Positions 16,785 to 26,334 of a DNA stretch of 64,000 nt are shown one piece after another. The stretch lies in contig NZ_LKEU01000010.1 of assembly GCF_001766835.1 (NCBI RefSeq), forward strand, positions 62,001 through 126,000, given 5' to 3'. A program made the position numbers and the translations under genes. Below the pieces are notes generated by a model, which ran no database searches, had not been told where the DNA came from, and saw nothing but the letters and a program-made list of their open reading frames with translations. Positions within the stretch are counted from its first letter, which is position 1, and each line of letters opens with the position of its first letter. This DNA is from Acetobacterium wieringae (lineage in GTDB: Bacteria; Bacillota; Clostridia; Eubacteriales; Eubacteriaceae).

Positions 16785-18701
16785 ATGAATTCCAAATACG
16801 CAAAGATCTTCACCCCGATTAAAATTGGTAATATGATGGTAAAAAATCGGATCGAAACCGCTCCGGCGGCGCCGCGGTTGGCTTCCCCGGAAGGACTGGT
16901 GACCCCGGAGCTGATCGAGTGGACCCGGGCTCTGGCCAAGGGTGGCGCCGGAATTGTCACTGTCGGAATCTCCATGGTCACCCCGCCCTTTGGACACATG
17001 AACGGTTTTTGTGTGAACATCGGCGATGACAACGTGGTCCCCGGTTTAGCGGTTCTGGCCGACACGGTTCATCGTTATGGCGCCAAAGCCTCCATTGAAC
17101 TGGCAGGCTTTGCCATGGGACATGACATGCCTGAGGAAGGCAAATCACCCATTGACATGATGTCCCAGGAAGAAATAAATAACTGGATTAACCTGTTTGC
17201 CAATGCCGCCGAGCGGGCCATGAAAGCCGGTATGGACATGGTGCTGATCCACGGCGGCCATGGCATTCTCGTCAGTAATTTTTTCTCACCCCTCTTTAAT
17301 CACCGCACCGATCAATATGGTGGCAGTATCGAAAACCGGGCCCGCTTTGCCTGTGAACTCTTCGATGCCATTCGCCGCAAGGTCGGCCATAAGCTGGCCA
17401 TTGAATTTCGCCTGAGTGCCGCTGAACTGGTTCCCGGTGGTGTCGAACTGGACGAAACCATTGAATTCATTAAACTTATCCAGGACAAAATCGATCTGAT
17501 TCATGTCTCCGCCGGGATGCTACTGGATGACGAAATGGTGCCGATCACCACCCAACCGACCTATCTAAAACGTGGTTATAATGCCCATTACGCCGCCAGT
17601 ATTAAAAAAACCCCAGGCATTCATGTTCCAGTCACCACCGTTGGTTCCATTGATCTGGATCTGGCAGCCGATATCATTGAAAACAACGAAGCCGATATGT
17701 GTGCGATGATCCGCACCGTTATTGCCGATCCCGATAGTGTCGATAAAGCCCGTACCGGGAATGAAGCAGAAATCCGTCCCTGTATCCGCTGTGTGCTGTG
17801 CCTGAATCGTACTCATGGTATGGAACCGCTGCGGGTAGCCTGTGCCGTTAACCCCCAGGCGGGCCGGGAATGTGAGTTAAAAGATATCAATAAACTGGCG
17901 GATCACAAGAAAAAGGTGGTCATCATCGGGGGAGGGCCGGCCGGGATGGAAGCCGCCAGAACAGCCGGAGACCGGGGTCATGAGGTGGTTCTTTTTGAAA
18001 AAAACGACTGTCTCGGGGGGACGCTGCGATTAGCGGTTGCTCCGGATTTCAAGGCTGATCTTAAAAGCTATCTGGCCTGGGCAATCCGCATGACCAGCCG
18101 TCATTCCAATGTTTCGCTGCGATTATCCACCACGGCGACCCCTGAAAACATTCTGGCCGAGTCTCCGGATGCCCTGATTATTGCTGTCGGTGCCGAAACC
18201 AATATTCCCGCCATTCCCGGTTTGGACGGAAGCGATGTGGTTTGGGTCGGTGATGTTGAATCCGGAGCGGTTTCTGTCGGGCAAAATGTCGTCATTGCCG
18301 GTGGTGGCTTAACCGGATGTGAAACCGCTTTGGATCTGGCCCGAAAAGGAAAAAATGTCACGATTGTCGAAATGGTCAGTGAAAAGAAAATGCTTGAACC
18401 TTCACCAATTCCGATGACGGCTTTGCTGCAGCTGCTTAAAAAAGAAAATGTGACCATCCTGGCAGATCACAAACTGATTAAGGCCGGGGATCATACCGTT
18501 CTGATTGAAGAGAGTGCCGGTCAAAAAGAAATACCTTTTGACACCCTGATTCTTTCCCTGGGGGTCAAACCAAATCTGCCGGAAGTATCCAAATTTGCCA
18601 ATCTGATTGATACGGTTATCTGTATCGGTGATTGCACCACCAGCCAGGGAACCCTTTATACCGCCACCACCGCCGGTTATAACGCCGGATTGGATATCTG
18701 A
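16785..18701 (+). CDS. Old Yellow Enzyme/2,4-dienoyl-CoA reductase-like FMN-FeS-FAD oxidoreductase
   Basis: A 638-residue protein with three parts: an FMN TIM barrel (1-325), a four-cysteine Fe-S cluster (Cys333, 336, 339, 353) and a pyridine-nucleotide disulphide-reductase-like FAD/NAD(P) module (375-638) with dinucleotide motifs VVIIGGGPAG and VVIAGGGLTG. The catalytic GGHGxLxxxFxSP segment (HGGHGILVSNFFSP) is present. Relatives reduce the C=C bonds of enoyl-CoAs, enoates, bile-acid intermediates or amines in anaerobes. The first three cysteines are spaced C-x2-C-x2-C instead of the E. coli C-x2-C-x3-C. The substrate cannot be read from the sequence. Confidence 0.88.
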   Translation: MNSKYAKIFTPIKIGNMMVKNRIETAPAAPRLASPEGLVTPELIEWTRALAKGGAGIVTVGISMVTPPFGHMNGFCVNIGDDNVVPGLAVLADTVHRYGAKASIELAGFAMGHDMPEEGKSPIDMMSQEEINNWINLFANAAERAMKAGMDMVLIHGGHGILVSNFFSPLFNHRTDQYGGSIENRARFACELFDAIRRKVGHKLAIEFRLSAAELVPGGVELDETIEFIKLIQDKIDLIHVSAGMLLDDEMVPITTQPTYLKRGYNAHYAASIKKTPGIHVPVTTVGSIDLDLAADIIENNEADMCAMIRTVIADPDSVDKARTGNEAEIRPCIRCVLCLNRTHGMEPLRVACAVNPQAGRECELKDINKLADHKKKVVIIGGGPAGMEAARTAGDRGHEVVLFEKNDCLGGTLRLAVAPDFKADLKSYLAWAIRMTSRHSNVSLRLSTTATPENILAESPDALIIAVGAETNIPAIPGLDGSDVVWVGDVESGAVSVGQNVVIAGGGLTGCETALDLARKGKNVTIVEMVSEKKMLEPSPIPMTALLQLLKKENVTILADHKLIKAGDHTVLIEESAGQKEIPFDTLILSLGVKPNLPEVSKFANLIDTVICIGDCTTSQGTLYTATTAGYNAGLDI

Positions 18702-18714
18702 TTACTGATTATCA

Positions 18715-19407
18715 TTATTTCTTTTTTCGTTTCATAAAGCGTATCCGCACCTTCATCTCCGGACTAACCTGCCGCGATTCTATGATTTTCTGTAAGGCCT
18801 TATTATAGGTAAAGTCATCCAGATCGTTGGCCTTCAGATAAATCATCGTCATTTCCGGAAAAACTGTAAAACAGCTGGTTATGGCCCAGGCCACGGCCAT
18901 TTTGACGTAGTAGTTGTCGCAGTCAATGGCATTGAAATTTCGAAACATCGGCTCCAGATATCGGTCTTCCACAAAATAAGTAATAAACATCACCACCCCA
19001 AAACGGATCTCATAAACTTCTTTTGACTGGAGGTAGGGTTGTAAAAACAGCCATACCTCCTCTTTATGTTTTTTTGTGAACTTCAGACCCGTACAGAAAC
19101 TGTCACAAATTGACCAGTTGTCAATCTTGGGGATGAAGGATTTGATTAGTGCCAGCTGTTCATCCAGTTCCACGTCAAGATAACCAATTACCATTCCCTG
19201 GAGCAGAGTTTCTTCAAAGCTGTCATCCCGGGCGGTTTCCAGATAAGCCCGCCAGTCGGCTTTGGCAATCCGTTTGGCGATCTTCCGAAGCGCTGGCAGG
19301 CGTACCCCTAAGATCGTATCCGTTCCCGGTGTCAAACGACTGGAAAATTTTTGATACTTTTCTTCGGATAAAGCCACTAACTCATCTCGTAATTCTTTTT
19401 GATTCAT
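18715..19407 (-). CDS. DNA alkylation repair protein, AlkD-like
   Basis: A 230-residue helical protein with the HEAT-like AlkD pattern: GVRLPALRKIAKRIAK (33-48), the central FIPKIDNWSICDSFCTGL (90-107) and VKMAVAWAITSCF (about 169-181). AlkD family members excise N3- and N7-alkylpurines without base flipping. The conserved Asp-Asn-Trp segment (DNWSICD) is intact. Its 3' end lies 13 bases from the convergent flavoprotein gene. GGGAGAGC precedes the ATG. Confidence 0.85.
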   Translation of the reverse strand: MNQKELRDELVALSEEKYQKFSSRLTPGTDTILGVRLPALRKIAKRIAKADWRAYLETARDDSFEETLLQGMVIGYLDVELDEQLALIKSFIPKIDNWSICDSFCTGLKFTKKHKEEVWLFLQPYLQSKEVYEIRFGVVMFITYFVEDRYLEPMFRNFNAIDCDNYYVKMAVAWAITSCFTVFPEMTMIYLKANDLDDFTYNKALQKIIESRQVSPEMKVRIRFMKRKKK

Positions 19408-19431
19408 GATCTGCTCTCCCTGTTATTTCAG

Positions 19432-19477
19432 ACAAAACAAAAGCCCTTTGCGCTGGCAATCGTGATTGCCAGCGCAA
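19432..19477 (-). terminator. Terminator of the first corrinoid operon
   Basis: A perfect 14-base inverted repeat (19448-19461 and 19464-19477, TTGCGCTGGCAATC) lies just past cobU. On the minus strand it is followed by GGGCTTTTGTTTTG, giving an intrinsic terminator. Confidence 0.8.
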
Positions 19478-19495
19478 ATAGGCTCCTGCTGTCAT

Positions 19496-20050
19496 TTATT
19501 TTAATTTCATTGGTAAGCCCGCTACCAGTAAATAGGCTTCGTCGGCTCGACCGGCCACCAGCTGATTCATCCGTCCGGCAATGTCCCGGAAATAACTGCC
19601 CAGTTTGTAAGCTGGCACCAGGCCCAGACCGACCTCATTGGAAACCACAATCAGGGTTTTATCCTGACAAACATCCAGCAGCTTTTCGACTTCCAGCTTG
19701 ATCGCCGCTTCAATTTCGCCGACCGTCTCCATTGAACACGTATCATAATCGACCGGAAAATCGAGCATATTATTAGTCGTCATCACGGTCAGGCAATCAA
19801 AAAGGACGACCCTGGCTTGCTTAAAAATGGGATTCTCGGCAATTGTCTGAAAATCCTTATATTGTTCAATCGTGCCCCAATGATTCGGCCGCTGCGCCTG
19901 ATGTTTGGCAATCCGGTCTTTCATGCCATCATCAAAGGCAATCGCCGTGGCAATATAAGCCACGGGCTGGCCTGATTCCCGGGCTAAATTTTCGGCATAG
20001 GTACTCTTGCCGCTGCGGGCCCCGCCGGTGACAAATATTAACTGTCCCAT
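19496..20050 (-). CDS. cobU: Adenosylcobinamide kinase / guanylyltransferase CobU
   Basis: CobU phosphorylates adenosylcobinamide and then adds GMP to make adenosylcobinamide-GDP, the step before lower-ligand joining. The 184-residue sequence has the P-loop GGARSGKS (9-16) and His50 in RIAKHQAQRP, the residue guanylylated in the Salmonella enzyme. It is the last gene of the 18-kb minus-strand operon; its ATG shares one base with the stop codon of cobD. Confidence 0.95.
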   Translation of the reverse strand: MGQLIFVTGGARSGKSTYAENLARESGQPVAYIATAIAFDDGMKDRIAKHQAQRPNHWGTIEQYKDFQTIAENPIFKQARVVLFDCLTVMTTNNMLDFPVDYDTCSMETVGEIEAAIKLEVEKLLDVCQDKTLIVVSNEVGLGLVPAYKLGSYFRDIAGRMNQLVAGRADEAYLLVAGLPMKLK

Positions 20051-21096
20051 TACTCATTCCTCCAGTTTTTAAGAAAAGTCAACAGCTTGGTATTCTCTGC
20101 TTCTTTTTTGATCGCAATCCGAAAATAGGAGTCGTCAAGACCCATAAAATCTTCACAGGTACGCAGCGACATGCCTTCTTTTTCCAGGGCAATCTGCAGC
20201 TCTGCCACCGTGCCCTGTAACAGTCGGCAGAGATGAAAATCAGTCCCGCTTTGATAAACCTTGATGGTGTTAATCTGGCTCAAGGCTTCAAAAACCCGGT
20301 GGCGTTCCTTCTGAATATAGGTTTTGGTTTTGGCCGCATAGTCTTTTTCGTCATATACCCCGATCGCTGCAATCAAACCCAGGGCATTGATGGTCCAGGG
20401 CTCTTTGAAGCTTTCCATCTTCTTAATCATCGACGGTGTTCCGACCCCATGACCAATGCGGAGCCCTGGCAGCGCATAAAACTTTGTCAACGATTTGAGA
20501 ATAAAGACTGACTGCTTTGCTTCTTTAACCAATGCCAGACTGCTGCTTTGCTCAGAAAAATCCAGAAAGGACTCATCCAGAAACCAGCTGATTTCTGGCG
20601 TTGAATGCTCTAACATTGCTCTGATAAAGTCACTGCTATAAACCCGACCAGTGGGATTATTGGGATTGCAGATAAAGACTGCCTGGGGCTCTTCTTTTTT
20701 AATCACTGACACTAATACTTCCGGGTCAATGGTAAACTGGTCTTTCTCTGATAAAACATGATGAGTGACCTCCCAACCGTAAAGCTTCAAGGCCCGTTCA
20801 TATTCATTAAAGGTAGGCTGCACAATCAGTGCCTTTCCTGGCCCGATGCTGCGGGCAAAAAGATAGATCAGCTCGATGGCGCCATTGCCAAGAATAATGT
20901 TTTCAGGCAGTACCGCCAGATCAGCGGCAATCTTTTTTATCGCCGATACCCCAGTGATCTCCGGATATTTTACCAGCTCATCAATGCCAGCAATCAGTTT
21001 TTCCCGGATGCCCTGGGGTATTCCCAGAGGATTGATGTTGACACTGAAATCCAGCATTTTTTTATTCTCACCCTGATATCCGCCGTGTTTATTCAT
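20050..21096 (-). CDS. cobD: L-threonine-O-3-phosphate decarboxylase CobD
   Basis: A 348-residue fold-type I PLP enzyme that resembles histidinol-phosphate aminotransferase. It shows the N-terminal HGG and DFSVNINPLGIP motif typical of CobD, CNPNNPTG (143-150) and the PLP lysine Lys205 in SLTKFYALPGLRIG. CobD makes (R)-1-aminopropan-2-ol phosphate from threonine phosphate for CbiB. The threonine phosphate would come from the PduX-like kinase at 53347. GGGAG precedes the ATG. Confidence 0.93.
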   Translation of the reverse strand: MNKHGGYQGENKKMLDFSVNINPLGIPQGIREKLIAGIDELVKYPEITGVSAIKKIAADLAVLPENIILGNGAIELIYLFARSIGPGKALIVQPTFNEYERALKLYGWEVTHHVLSEKDQFTIDPEVLVSVIKKEEPQAVFICNPNNPTGRVYSSDFIRAMLEHSTPEISWFLDESFLDFSEQSSSLALVKEAKQSVFILKSLTKFYALPGLRIGHGVGTPSMIKKMESFKEPWTINALGLIAAIGVYDEKDYAAKTKTYIQKERHRVFEALSQINTIKVYQSGTDFHLCRLLQGTVAELQIALEKEGMSLRTCEDFMGLDDSYFRIAIKKEAENTKLLTFLKNWRNE

Positions 21097-21141
21097 CGTG
21101 ACGCTCCCATAATTTTAGTTTCGCTGCTTTTACCAATTGTC

Positions 21142-22155
21142 TTATAAAGAAAAGATAATCACCGCCATCAAGGTGGCAAAAACCATCAGGACAACCTCAC
21201 TGCCGTACATGATCGTGATGGTTTCCCGGATATCGAGAATTTCCAGTGGGCTTTTGGGGTCACCGATAGTCGGCTTTTCCAGCACCTGTCCAAAATACTG
21301 ATTGGTGCCGCCCAACTGAATACCTAAAAGTCCAGCCACCACCGATTCGGGGTGGGCCGAGTTGGGACTCTTGTGGTTGTGACGATCCCGTTTAAAAATA
21401 CGACAGCCATCATTGAAAGTATAGCCCAAAAACATTCCGGCAACCAGCATAAAGATGCTGCCGATGCGGGCTGGAATCCAATTGATGAGATCGTCAAATT
21501 TTGCCGAAGCATAGCCAAAGTCCTTATAGGGTTCCTGGATGTAGCCGACCATTGAGTCCAGGGTGTTGGTTGCCTTATAAAGCATGACCAGCATCACGGG
21601 ATTAAGCCAGGGCACCGGTATTAAGGCACCCAGCAGCAGATAGAAAATTGGTGCCAGAACCCCATCAATGGTATTTTCGGCGGTGGTTTCCACCGTCGCC
21701 CGGATGATTTCTTTTTCTTTGAGTTCCGAGGTATCCCGTCCCACCAGATAGCCAACCTGAACCCGGGAGACTTCAATATCGCCGCCCATTAAGGCGGTCA
21801 TCACTTTTTGTACTTCAACTGCCAGGGTTTTAGCGGCCAGGGCGGTGACAATCAGATAGAGGTTAAAGAGGATGTAAAGATAAATGTTGATGCTGTACAA
21901 AAGCCACTGCAGCCCAAAAACGATTGCCCCGGTTAGGCCCAGCACTAAAAATAACAGCAAAAAGCCTTTGGCCTTGCGATGCTTGCCGTGATTCAGTTTT
22001 TTATTTAAAAAGCCGATGGTTTTACCGATGGCAATGATCGGATGGGGCAGCCAGGGAGGATCCCCGATCAGCCAATCCAACACCACGCCGATGAGGATCA
22101 GTAAAAACCAAAAGCCTCCCCCTAAACCCAGGGGAAGTCCTTCGATCAGATTCAC
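21142..22155 (-). CDS. cbiB: Adenosylcobinamide-phosphate synthase CbiB
   Basis: A 337-residue integral membrane protein with 4-5 hydrophobic segments. It has the CbiB signatures DWLIGDPPWLPHPIIAIG (28-45), GRDTSELKEKEIIRATVETTAE with NTIDGVLAP (about 144-173) and NSAHPESVVAG. CbiB attaches aminopropanol phosphate to adenosylcobyric acid. The start overlaps the cbiP stop by four bases. Confidence 0.95.
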   Translation of the reverse strand: MNLIEGLPLGLGGGFWFLLILIGVVLDWLIGDPPWLPHPIIAIGKTIGFLNKKLNHGKHRKAKGFLLLFLVLGLTGAIVFGLQWLLYSINIYLYILFNLYLIVTALAAKTLAVEVQKVMTALMGGDIEVSRVQVGYLVGRDTSELKEKEIIRATVETTAENTIDGVLAPIFYLLLGALIPVPWLNPVMLVMLYKATNTLDSMVGYIQEPYKDFGYASAKFDDLINWIPARIGSIFMLVAGMFLGYTFNDGCRIFKRDRHNHKSPNSAHPESVVAGLLGIQLGGTNQYFGQVLEKPTIGDPKSPLEILDIRETITIMYGSEVVLMVFATLMAVIIFSL

Positions 22156-23654
22156 TTTTCTATTTCTCCAATGATTTCCATTATTTTATTCATATCCAGA
22201 TTCGCTTCCACTGTCTGGGCCAGCAAATCATACTGTTCTTCTTTAAAAGCCTTAAAATCAAAGGCCGCTGGGCCAGCTTCCAAATTCTTTTTGATCCGTA
22301 GCGCTTCAATGATTTTTTCCCGTAGGCCATCATTGTCAAAGATACCATGAAGATAGGTTCCCATGACTGTGCCATCTTCGGCAATCACGCCATCGATGGT
22401 GCCGTCATCAAGAATGGCAAACGGTTTGGCATGATCCAGCGCTTCGCTGATGCCCATGTGAATTTCGTAACCTTCCACTTCCATGTCAGCCAGCTCCATT
22501 CCCATGAAGTTCCCCTGAACCTTGCCAGCTGTCCTAACGGTCCGCTTTTCTGCTTCGATGGTGGTGACAATGTTTAACAGCCCCAAGCCTTCAATACTGC
22601 CCTTGGTTGATTCGACCTGGAAGGGATCGCGAATTTCTTTGCCCAGCAACTGATAGCCGCCGCAGATGCCCACAATCGGGACGCCGCAGTCATGAAGCCG
22701 ATGGATTTCATCACCCATCTTGCTGTTAATCACGTGACAGGTGTCATCAATGGTATTCTTGCTGCCGGGAATAACCAGCAGATCCGGGTTGGCCAACTGT
22801 AACTCCCGCTGATTGCGATAGTATTCCACCTTGACATCGGGGTGCATTTCAAAGGCGGTGCAGTCGGTAAAGTTCGACAGATGGGGCAGATATACCACGC
22901 CAATCGTGATCAGACCTTCAGACTGATTATCAAAGCGTTCACTGACACTGTCTTCATCATCAATAACAAAGCGTTTGTAAGGAATGACGCCCAGGCAGGG
23001 CACATTGACCAGATCTTCGATCATTTTGATACCGGGTTTTAATAGTTCCACATCGCCCCGGAATTTATTGATGATAAAGCCTTTTATCCGGGCTCGCTCT
23101 TCCGGTTGCAGTAACATAATTGTACCATAAATCGAGGCAAACACGCCACCCTTGTCGATATCGCCAATCAGCACAACCGGCGCATCCACCAGCTCGGCCA
23201 GTCCCATGTTGACAATATCATTGTCCCGCAGGTTGATTTCAGCCGGACTGCCAGCCCCTTCGATGACAATGACATCTTTGTCTGCAGCCAGGGTGTCATA
23301 AGCCGAAACCACAATCTCCACCAGTTTGGGTTTATGGGCGTGATAATCCATGGCATCCATATTAAATTCGGCTTTTCCCATCAAAATGACCTGACAGCCA
23401 ACATCGGAATTTGGCTTAAGCAGCACCGGGTTCATCTCGACCTGGGGTTCGATCCGGGCACACTCGGCCTGAACCACCTGAGCCCGGCCCATTTCTTTGC
23501 CGTCTTTGGTGATAAACGAATTAAGGGCCATATTCTGGGATTTATAGGGCGCCACCTGATAGCCGTGGTTATCGAGTATCCGGCACATAGCCGCAGTGAT
23601 CAGACTTTTTCCAACTGACGACCCGGTGCCCATAAACATAATATTTTTTGCCAT
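22152..23654 (-). CDS. cbiP: Cobyric acid synthase CbiP
   Basis: CbiP amidates carboxylates b, d, e and g of adenosylcobyrinate a,c-diamide using glutamine and ATP. The 500 residues comprise an ATPase domain (P-loop region GTGSSVGKS, 9-17; YKSQNMALNSF) and a class I-like amidotransferase domain with Cys331 in GICGGYQLLG. The size is usual. Upstream, in the 95-base gap to cbiJ, a GGGCGATC / GATCGCCC hairpin is present. Confidence 0.96.
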   Translation of the reverse strand: MAKNIMFMGTGSSVGKSLITAAMCRILDNHGYQVAPYKSQNMALNSFITKDGKEMGRAQVVQAECARIEPQVEMNPVLLKPNSDVGCQVILMGKAEFNMDAMDYHAHKPKLVEIVVSAYDTLAADKDVIVIEGAGSPAEINLRDNDIVNMGLAELVDAPVVLIGDIDKGGVFASIYGTIMLLQPEERARIKGFIINKFRGDVELLKPGIKMIEDLVNVPCLGVIPYKRFVIDDEDSVSERFDNQSEGLITIGVVYLPHLSNFTDCTAFEMHPDVKVEYYRNQRELQLANPDLLVIPGSKNTIDDTCHVINSKMGDEIHRLHDCGVPIVGICGGYQLLGKEIRDPFQVESTKGSIEGLGLLNIVTTIEAEKRTVRTAGKVQGNFMGMELADMEVEGYEIHMGISEALDHAKPFAILDDGTIDGVIAEDGTVMGTYLHGIFDNDGLREKIIEALRIKKNLEAGPAAFDFKAFKEEQYDLLAQTVEANLDMNKIMEIIGEIEK

Positions 23655-23687
23655 GATTTCTCCTTTTTCTCTATAAGCACAGTGTGC

Positions 23688-23706
23688 GGGCGATCACGGA
23701 TCGCCC
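23688..23706. repeat. REP-like hairpin between cbiJ and cbiP
   Basis: A perfect 8-base stem GGGCGATC / GATCGCCC with loop ACG, flanked by CCTACG. GTAGGGGCGAT...ATCGCCC-type palindromes are common dispersed repeats in many bacteria (from memory). Only this copy is seen in the window. In the operon mRNA it would form a stable hairpin 34 bases upstream of cbiP. Confidence 0.5.
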
Positions 23707-23749
23707 CTACGTTAAATTTCTAATACGATATCTATCTAAACCTGATTTC

Positions 23750-24514
23750 TTAATGATTCTTCAATGCGCAAACGACGGCGTCTTCAACGGACGTGATCAC
23801 CCGGGGATAGGCGACGGCGGGTCGGCGGATAAATAAAATTTTTGCGTCAACCTGTCGGGCGGCAGCAACCTTTTCGGGGATGCCGCCAACGTCACCGCTG
23901 TCTTTGGTAACAACAAAGCCGATGTTATATTCTTTCATGGTAGCGACATTCATCTCCACCGAAAAAGGGCCCTGAAGCGCCAGGATATGCCGGGGCTTGT
24001 AACCCAGGTTTTCGCATTTTTTTAAGACTCCAGCCGTGGGCAGGACCCGGATATAGGTGCGATCTTTCGGCAGGCCTTCAAAGGCTTCCAGTTGTCGGCT
24101 GCCGGTGGTCAAAAGAATATTGCGGTCACTTTTTCCCATCGCGCCAATCAGATAATCCCGGGCATCTTCGTAGGTATGATAAGCGATAATATCGCTTCCC
24201 TCGTCAATATGTGATGATCTTTCCAGCCGGATATAATCGATATTCATAGCATCACAAGCCCAGATTGCATTTTCAGAAATTTCCCGGGCATAGGGGTGGG
24301 TAGCATCGATACAGAGATTGATATTATAAATGGTGATGGTTTCCCGCAGGGTTCCAGCATCCAATTGTCCTGAGATCTTTGTTAAGAGGGGATTTTCTGC
24401 GATCTGATCGGTGGCGATATTGGTCAGCGATGAATAGCAGACTTCTTTTCCCTCTTCAAGCAGAAGTTCAGTTAATATTCGGCTGTCAAGGGTTCCTCCC
24501 AATACCAGAATCAA
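23750..24514 (-). CDS. cbiJ: Cobalt-precorrin-6A reductase CbiJ
   Basis: A 254-residue reductase of the CbiJ/CobK family: N-terminal LVLGGTLDSRILTELL (3-18), the central CIDATHPYAREISENA (52-67) and the C-terminal VTKDSGDVGG (about 200-209), which bind NAD(P)H and the corrin substrate. It reduces cobalt-precorrin-6A to -6B. The start overlaps the cbiH stop by four bases. Confidence 0.94.
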   Translation of the reverse strand: MILVLGGTLDSRILTELLLEEGKEVCYSSLTNIATDQIAENPLLTKISGQLDAGTLRETITIYNINLCIDATHPYAREISENAIWACDAMNIDYIRLERSSHIDEGSDIIAYHTYEDARDYLIGAMGKSDRNILLTTGSRQLEAFEGLPKDRTYIRVLPTAGVLKKCENLGYKPRHILALQGPFSVEMNVATMKEYNIGFVVTKDSGDVGGIPEKVAAARQVDAKILFIRRPAVAYPRVITSVEDAVVCALKNH

Positions 24515-25248
24515 AGCTGATAACCTCTCGGGGTAATCATTTTTAATTGATCCCGGGTTACATAGGTTTTGGAATTACCGATGATCACCATCGAAAACAT
24601 ATCAATCTCTGCTTCATTCATTTTTTTGAGGGTGGTGATCACATACGACTCATCTTTACGCTTGGCATTACGTACAATCCCCACTGGGGTTTCCGGCGCT
24701 TTATATTTCAGCAGAATTTCCTGAGCAGCTTCAATATTGTGGGGACGGCCCTTGCTTTTGGGGTTGTAGAGGGTAATAATAAAGTCCCCTTCACCGGCAC
24801 AGTGCAGCCGTTTTTCAATGACCGCCCAATCCGTCAGCAGATCACTGAGACTGATCACGGCATAATCATGCATCAGCGGAGCGCCCAGGGTTGAAGCAGC
24901 GGCATTGGCAGCCGAAATACCAGGAATGATCTCAACTTCAACGTCACTGTTTTTTGCTTCCACAATTTCCAGCATGATCCCAGCCATTCCGAAAACACCG
25001 GCATCGCCGCTACTGACCAGACAGATTTTTTTGCCCTGTTCAGCCAACTCCAGGGCTTTTTCGCAGCGATCAATTTCCCGGCGCATCCCTGACGACATAA
25101 CTTCCTTGTCGCCAATTAAATCGGCAATAATATCGATATAGGTTTTGTAGCCAACAATAATATCGGCATCTTCCAGGCTGGCTTTGGCCGCCTCGGTCAT
25201 ATGTTCATACAGACCGGGACCAATCCCGGTAACATAAATTTTGCTCAT
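24511..25248 (-). CDS. cbiH: Cobalt-precorrin-3 C17-methyltransferase CbiH
   Basis: A tetrapyrrole methyltransferase of about 245 residues that methylates C17 and contracts the ring. It shows the family motifs VTGIGPG at the N-terminus, SSGDAGVFGMAG in the middle and ITLYNPKSKGRP. The ATG at 25248 follows AAAAGGAGA by four bases. A longer frame to 25278 exists but would overlap cbiG and has no better signal. Confidence 0.94.
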   Translation of the reverse strand: MSKIYVTGIGPGLYEHMTEAAKASLEDADIIVGYKTYIDIIADLIGDKEVMSSGMRREIDRCEKALELAEQGKKICLVSSGDAGVFGMAGIMLEIVEAKNSDVEVEIIPGISAANAAASTLGAPLMHDYAVISLSDLLTDWAVIEKRLHCAGEGDFIITLYNPKSKGRPHNIEAAQEILLKYKAPETPVGIVRNAKRKDESYVITTLKKMNEAEIDMFSMVIIGNSKTYVTRDQLKMITPRGYQL

Positions 25249-25274
25249 TTTTTCTCCTTTTATATACAAGGTTT

Positions 25275-26330
25275 TCAATTTTCATCCCGCCAGACCGACA
25301 GGGTAATACCGCCCAGTTTCTGTTTTTCCAGCAGACATTTTCCGAAGCCGGAGGCGACAAAGCCGCAGGGTTCGGAAACGGCGTAAAGACCGGTGGTTTT
25401 AAAAACAAAATCGGACGCTTCAAAACGACTTTGGACCATTTGCACCATTTCATTGGGGATGATCACCTTTTTTGCGGCAAAGAAGCTACAGGCTTCGATA
25501 ATTCCCGGTTCATCTGCTTTCAGACCGATGGTAGCCAGGGACTTGATCCCTTTCTCGCTGAGATTCAAAGCGGCCAGTGTCTCTGTGATGGCCTGAATGA
25601 TCCGCTCGCCCGGGGTATCCCGGCGACAACCGACCCCCAGTACCAGTTTTTTTGGCACCAGCTTGACGCTTGGTATTGGCAGATCAATTTTTTGGGTATC
25701 CAGCGTCGTAATGATCGCCCCGGCATATTGATTGATTGTAGTTAAATCCACGACTGTTTTAATGTTCTGGGGCAGCACCACCGCATCCAGATCACAGTTT
25801 TCCGAATTAACCAAAGCGATCGGATCGCCATTTAAAATCAGCGCCGTGACATCCTTGGCATCAGTAAAATTATCGATGGTGCAATGAATTTTTTGAGCCA
25901 GTACATCCACCGCCATGGTACCTTTAACATCAGTGCCGGTAGTAATCACCGCCTGGGCCGACAGCCGTTTGGCGACCAGCCGGGCAGCGTCATTGGCACC
26001 ACCCAGATGGCCGGACAACAGACTAATGACAAACTCGCCATTGGTATCCATCACCAGAATCCCCGGATCGGAGGATTTATGTGCCAGATGGGGGGCAATC
26101 GCCCGAACCACAATGCCGGTTGCCATAATGCAACAGATGATCTGGTATTCCCCAATGATACTGCCCATAAAGGTAGTAATATCGGTGGTGATAATTTTTG
26201 TGGTTTCGTTGGCGTATTTTTCTTTGGTGTAGATCTGACATTCCCGGTCATCCAAATGTTTTGCCAACCGGTTCGCCAAAACCATGCCATCCTTTGACAG
26301 GGTGACAATGGCCCATTTTTCAGTTTTCAC
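25275..26330 (-). CDS. cbiG: Cobalt-precorrin-5A hydrolase CbiG
   Basis: CbiG opens the delta-lactone of cobalt-precorrin-5A and releases acetaldehyde. N-terminal (WAIVTLSKDGMVLANRL), central (CIMATGIVVRAIAPHLAHKS, then DTNGEFVISLLSGHLGGAN) and C-terminal (LVLGVGCRRDTPGERI) CbiG modules are all present. The frame is open to 26378, inside cbiF; a GTG at 26330, just past the cbiF stop and 12 bases after AAGGGG, gives the usual start and 351 residues. A TTG at 26342 is an alternative. Confidence 0.9.
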   Translation of the reverse strand: MKTEKWAIVTLSKDGMVLANRLAKHLDDRECQIYTKEKYANETTKIITTDITTFMGSIIGEYQIICCIMATGIVVRAIAPHLAHKSSDPGILVMDTNGEFVISLLSGHLGGANDAARLVAKRLSAQAVITTGTDVKGTMAVDVLAQKIHCTIDNFTDAKDVTALILNGDPIALVNSENCDLDAVVLPQNIKTVVDLTTINQYAGAIITTLDTQKIDLPIPSVKLVPKKLVLGVGCRRDTPGERIIQAITETLAALNLSEKGIKSLATIGLKADEPGIIEACSFFAAKKVIIPNEMVQMVQSRFEASDFVFKTTGLYAVSEPCGFVASGFGKCLLEKQKLGGITLSVWRDEN

Positions 26331-26334
26331 GGTT

